From the NCBI RefSeq assembly GCF_001639285.1, contig NZ_LWMW01000095.1, positions 1 through 33,516 of the forward strand: 33,516 bases of DNA, read 5' to 3'. Shown here in pieces: positions 27,820 through 33,516 of the stretch (its first letter is position 1; each line of letters starts with the position of its first letter). Under the pieces are notes generated by a model. That model ran no database searches, was not told the DNA's origin, and saw nothing but the letters and a program-made list of their open reading frames with translations. The stretch comes from Methanobrevibacter cuticularis (GTDB lineage Archaea; Methanobacteriota; Methanobacteria; Methanobacteriales; Methanobacteriaceae). The translations under genes were made by a program, and so were the position numbers.

Positions 27820-27974
27820 TTACAAAGATAATTTAATAATCTTAAATCTAAAAATCTTTAATAATGAATTAGGATAATTATGAAAAACTAATGGATACTG
27901 CTTATTGAATAAATAAATAATAAAAAAATTCATTATTAAATAATTATTAAAACATTTAAATGAATAAAAAAAGC

Positions 27975-28118
27975 CTAAAATACAAATACATAGGCTAAAT
28001 AAGCTAATAAAATTATAATAATAACTGGAGCTAACCATTTTAAAATTTTATATGCAATATATGCTATTATAAGGCAAAGACCGATAACAAAAATATTTCC
28101 AATTGTAACATCTAACAT
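27975..28118 (-). CDS. small membrane protein, 47 aa
   Basis: A short ORF reads MLDVTIGNIFVIGLCLIIAY then IAYKILKWLAPVIIIILLAY and LAYVFVF: two hydrophobic helices joined by a basic turn (YKILKW), ending at the membrane. It is divergent from guaAB and overlaps no gene. No clear Shine-Dalgarno. Its size and two-helix form resemble the 52-residue protein at 26121, though sequence similarity is not obvious. Function unknown. Confidence 0.55.
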   Translation of the reverse strand: MLDVTIGNIFVIGLCLIIAYIAYKILKWLAPVIIIILLAYLAYVFVF

Positions 28119-28194
28119 ATTAATATATATGTCTTTAGATAGATATAATCTTTTCTAATTATAACTATCAAATTATTATTTATGGTGTAAAAAT

Positions 28195-29121
28195 ATGTTG
28201 AATCCATCAGAATTTATAAAAGAATCTATTGAAAAAATTAAAAATGAAATTGGTGATGAAAAAGCTATAATTGCTCTTTCTGGAGGAGTTGATAGCTCAG
28301 TTTGCTCTGTACTTGTTCAAGAAGCTATTGGAAACAATTTAATAGCTGTTTTTGTTAACCATGGACTTCTTAGAGAAGGTGAAGTAGAAGAAGTTTGTGG
28401 AATCTTTGAAGATAGACTTAATTTTGTTTATGTAGATGCAAGTTCTGAATTTTTAGAAGCTCTCAATGGTGTTGAAGATCCCGAAGAAAAACGAAAAATC
28501 ATAGGAAAGGTTTTCATCGATGTATTTGAAAGAGAAGCTGAAAAAATTCAAGCAAAATTCTTAGTACAAGGAACAATAGCACCTGATTGGATTGAAAGTG
28601 AAGGAAAAATTAAATCACACCATAACTTAGCTTTACCTAGAGGAATGGTTTTAGAACTTGTAGAACCTGTTCGTGAACTATATAAAGATGAAGTTAGAGA
28701 AATAGGATTAGAATTAAACCTTCCCAAGAAATTAGTATATAGACAACCATTCCCTGGTCCGGGATTAGCTGTTAGAGTTATAGGTTATCTCACTGAAGAA
28801 AAATTAGCTATTTGTAGAAAAGCAGATGAAATTGTTAGAGAGGAAATAATAAATAACAATCTTGATGGAAATTTATGGCAATATTTCGCTGTTTTAACTG
28901 ATACAAAAGTTACTGGAGTGAAAGGAGACCAAAGAGACTTTGGATATCTAGTTGTTTTGAGAATGGTAGCTTCAGTAGATGCAATGACAGCATATATCCC
29001 TGAATTACCGTGGGATGTTGTAAGAACTATTTCAAAAAGGATTACATCTGAAGTATCAGAAGTGACTCATGTTTCTTTATCTATAAGTGATAAACCACCA
29101 AGTACTATTGAATTTGCATAA
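28195..29121 (+). CDS. guaAB: GMP synthase, ATP-pyrophosphatase subunit
   Basis: This 308-residue large subunit converts XMP to GMP with ammonia from GuaAA. The PP-loop LSGGVDSSV (28-36) is near the N-terminus. The ATP-PPase domain is followed by the dimerisation domain with the family motif [16 protein letters not shown] (about 182-197) and the C-terminal XMP-binding end ([10 protein letters not shown]). GGTG precedes the ATG. Length and all motifs are normal. Confidence 0.96.
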   Translation: MLNPSEFIKESIEKIKNEIGDEKAIIALSGGVDSSVCSVLVQEAIGNNLIAVFVNHGLLREGEVEEVCGIFEDRLNFVYVDASSEFLEALNGVEDPEEKRKIIGKVFIDVFEREAEKIQAKFLVQGTIAPDWIESEGKIKSHHNLALPRGMVLELVEPVRELYKDEVREIGLELNLPKKLVYRQPFPGPGLAVRVIGYLTEEKLAICRKADEIVREEIINNNLDGNLWQYFAVLTDTKVTGVKGDQRDFGYLVVLRMVASVDAMTAYIPELPWDVVRTISKRITSEVSEVTHVSLSISDKPPSTIEFA

Positions 29122-29143
29122 TAAGATAATGAATGAAAATAGA

Positions 29144-29405
29144 CCCTAAACAACAAAACTAATACAAACAATAAAACCCTAAACAACAAAACTAATACAA
29201 ACAATAAAACCCTAAACAACAAAATTAATACAAACAATAAAAACCTAAACAACAAAATTAATACAAACAATAAACACCCTAAACAACAAAACTAATACAA
29301 ACAATAAAACCCTAAACAACAAAATTAATACAAACAATAAACCCCCAAACAACAAAATTAATACAAACAATAAAAACCTAAACAACAAAATTAATACAAA
29401 CAATA
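29144..29405. repeat. 33-bp tandem repeat, eight copies, G-free strand
   Basis: Units start at 29144, 29177, 29210, 29243, 29277, 29310, 29343 and 29376; one is 34 bp. Each runs CCCTAAACAACAAAACTAAT and on. The + strand has no G for about 260 bases until the repeat ends. It fills the gap between guaAB and the next gene. The minus-strand ORF seen here is a by-product of the period. Confidence 0.92.
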
Positions 29406-29464
29406 GTTAATAAAGAACTGATATACTAGATAATCTTTGAATTACAAAATTTTAAAGTGATATA

Positions 29465-30211
29465 ATGGAAGAAAAAACGAAATATTGTATTTATTGTGGA
29501 AATGAAATCCCATTTGATGCAAAAAAATGTAAATATTGTTATGAATGGGTTGATGAAGACTCAATTTCAAGAAATAATGCAGTTAATAGCTACAGTTCTG
29601 AAACTATACCTGATGACAATCCTGACAAAAATAAATACTCTACTGATGAAAATAATAGAGTATCTTATCCTCAATATAACAACAATGTGGTAGAATACTC
29701 AAAAATTATTCCTATGAGAAGATTTTATCTTCTGATGATTCTTACAGGAGGATTGTATGCTTATTATTGGTTCTATAAAAATGCATCTCATTTAAGAGAT
29801 TATCATGGAAAAGACATTAATGTAGCTTTTCGTACATTATGTTTTATTATTGTTCCAATAGCTAATTGGATTGTATTTTATGAACTTTTAAATGACATGA
29901 AAAAACCTATTAAAGATAAAGGGTTGGAATGCTATTCGCCTGGATTAACTCTATTAGGTTTGATCTTAGTAGGATTCATTGGGTTTATTTTTGCTCCATT
30001 TATACAGTTATGGTTTTTCATAAATGTTCAAGAATCTTTCAATGAATATTGGAGATTAGAAGAACCAAATCTCCCTATTAGAAGAAGCTTTAGTAATGGA
30101 GAAATTGTAGTTATGATACTTGGAATATTCTTAACAATTTTCCTAATTATTGTTTATCTAAGTTTGCTACTTGGCTTTATGAGTGCAGCTACAGGTATTC
30201 CTTACTATTAA
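29465..30211 (+). CDS. zinc-ribbon membrane protein (DUF4234-like)
   Basis: This 248-residue protein starts with a zinc ribbon (C8, C11, C22, C25: YCIYCGNEIP, KCKYCYEW). A polar Asn/Asp-rich linker (30-78) follows, then a membrane domain. That opens with MRRFYLLMILTGGLYAYYWF (about 83-103), the pattern of DUF4234, and continues through about four more hydrophobic segments to the C-terminus. AAAGTGAT lies before the ATG. Function is not known for this family; zinc ribbon plus membrane domain is a recurrent layout in methanogens. No operon partner is evident. Confidence 0.8.
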   Translation: MEEKTKYCIYCGNEIPFDAKKCKYCYEWVDEDSISRNNAVNSYSSETIPDDNPDKNKYSTDENNRVSYPQYNNNVVEYSKIIPMRRFYLLMILTGGLYAYYWFYKNASHLRDYHGKDINVAFRTLCFIIVPIANWIVFYELLNDMKKPIKDKGLECYSPGLTLLGLILVGFIGFIFAPFIQLWFFINVQESFNEYWRLEEPNLPIRRSFSNGEIVVMILGIFLTIFLIIVYLSLLLGFMSAATGIPYY

Positions 30212-30250
30212 CTACATTTCTTTATTAATTACATCTTTTTCCTTATTTTT

Positions 30251-30720
30251 TATTATATTGAGTGGGAAATAATTATTTTTTATAAAATTTTATTCTTAAT
30301 ATTATGAGTTTAAATCTAATATAAATCTATAGTAATTCTTAATTTACTAAAATTAAATATTTTAACCACTAAATTTTGAATAAAATTCTAATAAAACCTT
30401 AAATTTAATATTAAAATCAATTAGGTAAATTAAATTTTTTCTATGATATGATTCATTTATTTGAATATTGATATTATTATACTGCTTAATTCATAATTTA
30501 AATTTATATAATTAATTTTTTAAAATAATAATATTTTATATGCTTTAAAATAATTTACATAATTAATTTTTTAAAATAATAATATTTTATATGCTTTAAA
30601 ATAATTTATATAATTAATTTTTTAAAATAATAATATTTTATATGCTTTAAAATAATAATAATGTGATTTAAGTGATTTTTAAAATTTTAATTTTGGAATT
30701 ATTTCCCACTTAATATAATA
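30251..30720. mobile_element. MITE-like element with 24-bp terminal inverted repeats
   Basis: 30251-30274 (TATTATATTGAGTGGGAAAT and on) and 30697-30720 are inverse copies with one mismatch in 24. The 470-bp element has no ORF and contains a 51-bp internal repeat. The outer flanks also share a T-run (ATTTTTT) that extends the symmetry. This is the form of a non-autonomous transposable element. No transposase or second copy lies in the window. Confidence 0.55.
30501..30655. repeat. 51-bp tandem repeat, nearly three copies
   Basis: The segment TTTTATATGCTTTAAAATAA recurs with TGCTT at 30541, 30592 and 30643, 51 bp apart, inside the inverted-repeat element. Confidence 0.85.
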
Positions 30721-30893
30721 CAAAAAATAGATTAACCATTAAAAGAATAAGTTAATTATAAATCATTATGATAAACTAAAAAAAAGAAAAAACTATGATA
30801 ATAATAAAAAAATAATGATTATAACTCAAAGATGAAAATAAATATTTTTAATTATTTTTAAAATGTGAAACTGCTTAATTTCAAGGTTAAATT

Positions 30894-32081
30894 ATGATAA
30901 CTTCTAAAAGTGCCTATCTAAAAAAATTAACTGATAAAATACAGATGAAATCTGTAAAAGTAGGTAAAGATTTAGATGGTAGTACTCCTCCTTCTGTTTT
31001 TATTGGTAGATGGAGCTATCCCAAGGTTTATGCTGGGCCAATGATGGTACCAGAACAAGGTGATACAGCTATTATGGATTCACCAGAATCATGGATTGGT
31101 GAAAATAAAACACAAGATGATATTATTAATTATCGACTTAACTTAGTAAGAGGAAAACAATTGATTGGAGTAAAAGACTTAGATAATCCATTTATTGAAA
31201 AACTTCAAGATATTTCCCTTGCATCAAAATCAATAGATAGTGAAGCCACTTTTGGAAAACGCCCCAGAGGGACAACATTAAGCGAAGATAGTACTCCCCA
31301 TGGGCCAAGTGCGGTTATTGAAAGATTTGACATCGATGCAGTAAGATGGGATAAACAATTAGAAAAAACATATTATGATACTGATCTTAAAGCCAATGAA
31401 GCTGTTATGAACTTACATAAAAAAGAAGTTCCATTTTCAAACTTTCAAAAAGCATTTTCTGTTGGAGCCATTGGAACCGGAAAACGAAGAAAGTTAGTTC
31501 CAACAAGATGGTCAATTACTGCATGTGATAGTTCAATAGCAAACACTCTCCTAAAAGAAGTAAGGCACTATCCACTACTTGATACCCATAGAGTCTATGA
31601 ATTTAGTAGTTTAAAGAACTATTATTCAGTGATATTAATTCCAATGGAATGGCAATATGAATGGATGGAAGCATTTATCAAAGTTTTAGGTAAAGAAGAA
31701 ATGATATTTTCAGATTATGAAACTAACACTGACAAAAAAGAATATTCTCGTGTAGGAGGATGTTTCTATACATGTAAAATGGCTGTTCTTGACTCTTTAT
31801 TTAAACAAAAAATACAAGCAGGAGCCATTGTTCTTAGAGAAGCTTATGAAGGTTATGTTCCACTTGGAGTTTTCAATGTCAGAGAAAATGTTAAATATGC
31901 CATGGAACAACCATATAAAGAATTTGAAGATTTAAAAGAATCATTACAATATGTTGGGACTAAATTAAAGATCCCTATCAGTAAATATGTTAAAACTAGT
32001 GATTTATTAAAAGAATTACTTCAATCAAGACAAACTACACTAGACAATTTTTTCAAAAAAAGTCCAAAATATCAAAATTAG
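30894..32081 (+). CDS. nreA: DNA repair protein NreA
   Basis: This 395-residue archaeal protein of the Nre family works with PCNA in DNA damage repair. Family segments include [56 protein letters not shown] and [19 protein letters not shown]. The C-terminal QTTLDNFF (380-387) is a textbook PCNA-interacting (PIP) box. It lacks the N-terminal Cys-rich zinc motif found in some family members. AAGGT lies before the ATG. It stands alone between the MITE-like element and the aminotransferase gene. Confidence 0.93.
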   Translation: MITSKSAYLKKLTDKIQMKSVKVGKDLDGSTPPSVFIGRWSYPKVYAGPMMVPEQGDTAIMDSPESWIGENKTQDDIINYRLNLVRGKQLIGVKDLDNPFIEKLQDISLASKSIDSEATFGKRPRGTTLSEDSTPHGPSAVIERFDIDAVRWDKQLEKTYYDTDLKANEAVMNLHKKEVPFSNFQKAFSVGAIGTGKRRKLVPTRWSITACDSSIANTLLKEVRHYPLLDTHRVYEFSSLKNYYSVILIPMEWQYEWMEAFIKVLGKEEMIFSDYETNTDKKEYSRVGGCFYTCKMAVLDSLFKQKIQAGAIVLREAYEGYVPLGVFNVRENVKYAMEQPYKEFEDLKESLQYVGTKLKIPISKYVKTSDLLKELLQSRQTTLDNFFKKSPKYQN

Positions 32082-32191
32082 AATAAACTTAAAGAAATCC
32101 TTAAGAATTTTTAAATAAATTAATGAATATTATTAAGTAATTATATAAAAACAATAAATAAAGAAATAATTTAAACTAACTAGGAAAAAAT

Positions 32192-33208
32192 ATGAAACTT
32201 TTATACAAACAACCATCTAAAGAAACTATTGAAGCCATGGCCGAAGTAGCTGGACACCCTATAAATACAGAAAGAGAAAATAGCTATTTAAGAGAAACTG
32301 AAAGTAAAATCATTGCTAAAACTAAACATCTGCATGGAAAAATAGTAAACAGTGGTAATGCAGCTATTTTAATAGCTATGAATGCAATAGATGGCCCTAT
32401 ATTGATACCAGATCAAGGTGGATGGCATGGTTTTAAACAAATAGCTAAATTCTTAAATAAAGAGATAGTTATGGTTGAAACCGATTATGGACTAATCACC
32501 AAAGAATATTTAGATAAAATAGATTTACAAAAAGTAGCAAAAAATACTAATGAAAATAATAAAGAAAATATTGAATATTCAAAACCAGCTATTTTCTTAA
32601 CAAGTTTTGCAGGTTACACAGCAGAACAACCAATAGAAGAGATATCTAATTGGTGCAGAAAAAATAATGTATTACTTGTTGAAGATGCTTCTGGATCCAT
32701 AACTGATCCAGAAAAAAAATTAGCTAATGGAATCTATTCTGACATAATTGTTGGATCCACTAGTTCTCCAAAAGTAATTAATGTTGGTGATGGTGGATTT
32801 ATAACCACTAGTAATAATAAAATATTTGAAAGATCTAAATTGTTATTAAAAGTATGCAGGTCTAATGATATCACAAACAAAGGAATAAGCACTGAAGTAG
32901 ATTTCGCAGAAGACAATCTAAAAAAAACAATTGAAGCTACAACTTACATTAAAAATAACCTCGATAATGTTTTTCATCCTGATAAACGTGGAACTAATGT
33001 TATAATAGCTAATCGAGATCCTCATACCATGATTAGAAATCTAAAAATTAAGTTCAATGTTAAAGGAAAGTCAATTATAACTAATTGTCCTAATTACAAT
33101 AGAATAAAACAAAGAGGAATAGCTATTGAGATTAAAAATTTAAATACAAAATGTTTAACAAAAGAAAATTTAGATGAAATCATTGAAACAATAAAGAGAT
33201 TCCAATAA
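32192..33208 (+). CDS. DegT/DnrJ/EryC1-type PLP enzyme
   Basis: This 338-residue fold-type I PLP protein resembles sugar aminotransferases and related enzymes. Seen: the cofactor-phosphate loop region VNSGNAAILIAMNA (52-65), Asp in VEDASGSI (D165, pyridine nitrogen) and Lys in GSTSSPKVINVGDGGF (K194, Schiff base). It is somewhat short (family about 360-400), and the C-terminal part is reduced, so the substrate is hard to predict. No cell-wall or sugar nucleotide gene is adjacent. A hairpin terminator follows at 33241. Confidence 0.8.
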   Translation: MKLLYKQPSKETIEAMAEVAGHPINTERENSYLRETESKIIAKTKHLHGKIVNSGNAAILIAMNAIDGPILIPDQGGWHGFKQIAKFLNKEIVMVETDYGLITKEYLDKIDLQKVAKNTNENNKENIEYSKPAIFLTSFAGYTAEQPIEEISNWCRKNNVLLVEDASGSITDPEKKLANGIYSDIIVGSTSSPKVINVGDGGFITTSNNKIFERSKLLLKVCRSNDITNKGISTEVDFAEDNLKKTIEATTYIKNNLDNVFHPDKRGTNVIIANRDPHTMIRNLKIKFNVKGKSIITNCPNYNRIKQRGIAIEIKNLNTKCLTKENLDEIIETIKRFQ

Positions 33209-33240
33209 TAACAAAATAATCTTAAATAAATAAAAAAATG

Positions 33241-33280
33241 TTTGGAAAGAATGTTATAATTAATATAACTTCTTTCCAAA
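33241..33280. terminator. long hairpin between convergent genes
   Basis: TTTGGAAAGAA (33241-33251) pairs with TTCTTTCCAAA (33270-33280), and GTTATA with TATAAC inside, leaving a five-base loop and one bulged T. It lies between the + strand aminotransferase and the minus-strand gene at the edge, and could end both transcripts. Confidence 0.6.
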
Positions 33281-33307
33281 AATAGATAACACAAAGTAAT
33301 TTATTTT

Positions 33308-33516
33308 TTAGGTTCTTCTGTATACTGTTATTTTGAGTTTAGCTATTTTGTTGTGTGCTAGGTTTTTGACTATTGTTTTTAGTATTTTGGATGCTTTGTT
33401 GTAGTTGTATTTGGTGTTTTTTGTTGTTTGTATTTTGTAGATTTTGTGTTTTTTGAGTATTTTTTTGAGTGATTTTGTGAAAGTCTTTGAACCTGTTTTT
33501 TCTCCGTAGTTTTTGA
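33308..33516 (-). CDS. 3' end of a Lys/Thr-rich protein, runs off the right edge
   Basis: The minus strand is open from the window edge to the TAA at 33308-33310, giving about 68 residues ending AKLKITVYRRT. The sequence is Lys, Thr, Asn and Tyr rich (KNYGEKTGSKTFTKSLKKIL). Almost every two-fold codon ends in C (TAC, AAC, CAC, CTC, ATC), the opposite of the T-ending codons in neighbouring genes, so the + strand is nearly C-free. The type resembles the end of a large surface or secreted protein, but I cannot assign it. Confidence 0.55.
   Translation of the reverse strand, partial: KNYGEKTGSKTFTKSLKKILKKHKIYKIQTTKNTKYNYNKASKILKTIVKNLAHNKIAKLKITVYRRT

Noticed and set aside
29067-29270. Leu/Phe repeat ORF on the minus strand
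   Set aside because: By-product of the 33-bp repeat.
29144-29405. CRISPR array or telomere-like repeat
   Set aside because: The units are contiguous with no spacers, and no cas genes are near. The TTTAGGG-like reading on the minus strand is coincidental in a circular archaeal chromosome.

Overview
The window looks like chromosome from an AT-rich methanogenic archaeon, most likely a Methanobrevibacter-type member of the Methanobacteriales. The evidence is the archaeal tRNA amidotransferase GatDE, a GMP synthase split into two proteins, an archaeoflavoprotein of the methanogen MJ0208/AfpA kind, a three-gene 2-ketoisovalerate:ferredoxin oxidoreductase with the beta and gamma parts fused, the DNA repair protein NreA with a PCNA-binding tail, and a Pmp-repeat adhesin-like surface protein. 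No rRNA or tRNA gene was seen.

Layout. 1-1146 is a degraded edge: a strongly folded, apparently promoter-driven RNA (about 171-378), further hairpins, and the remains of a tyrosine integrase that has lost its middle and its catalytic Tyr. 1147-3007 encodes a MacB/LolD-type ABC exporter. 3008-4391 holds debris (an adhesin 3'-end fragment joined to an unknown gene fragment) and a TumA/TumE-like toxin-antitoxin pair whose toxin has an in-frame stop. 4851-7736 is a large adhesin-like protein with two interlocked dyads upstream of its promoter. 8354-9507 has a flavoprotein and a small hypothetical gene.

9972-20065 is the most coherent block. Two copies of a [cupin-domain regulator + acyl-CoA synthetase] cassette, and the rusted end of a third synthetase, flank a VapBC pair. 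The second copy leads into vorC-vorB-vorA. The synthetases carry Gly where acetyl-CoA synthetases carry the pocket-closing Trp. The block therefore reads as a regulated system that scavenges short or branched-chain carboxylic acids, activates them to acyl-CoA and reductively carboxylates them to 2-oxoacids for branched-chain amino acid synthesis. This is inference from gene content and order.

20440-33516 is mostly housekeeping: an adhesin pseudogene end, gatD, gatE, thioredoxin reductase, guaAA, an 86-residue acidic protein, guaAB, a zinc-ribbon/DUF4234-like membrane protein, nreA and a DegT-type aminotransferase. Two unlisted small membrane proteins (52 and 47 aa) lie between them. A gene with C-ending codons runs off the right edge.

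Two window-wide patterns stand out. Many intergenic gaps carry their own private tandem repeat (periods 18, 31, 33, 48 and 51 bp), and the palindrome TAGCTA is strongly over-represented. Two genes (the adhesin and vorA) have an excellent Shine-Dalgarno followed by ATT or ATA instead of a normal start codon.
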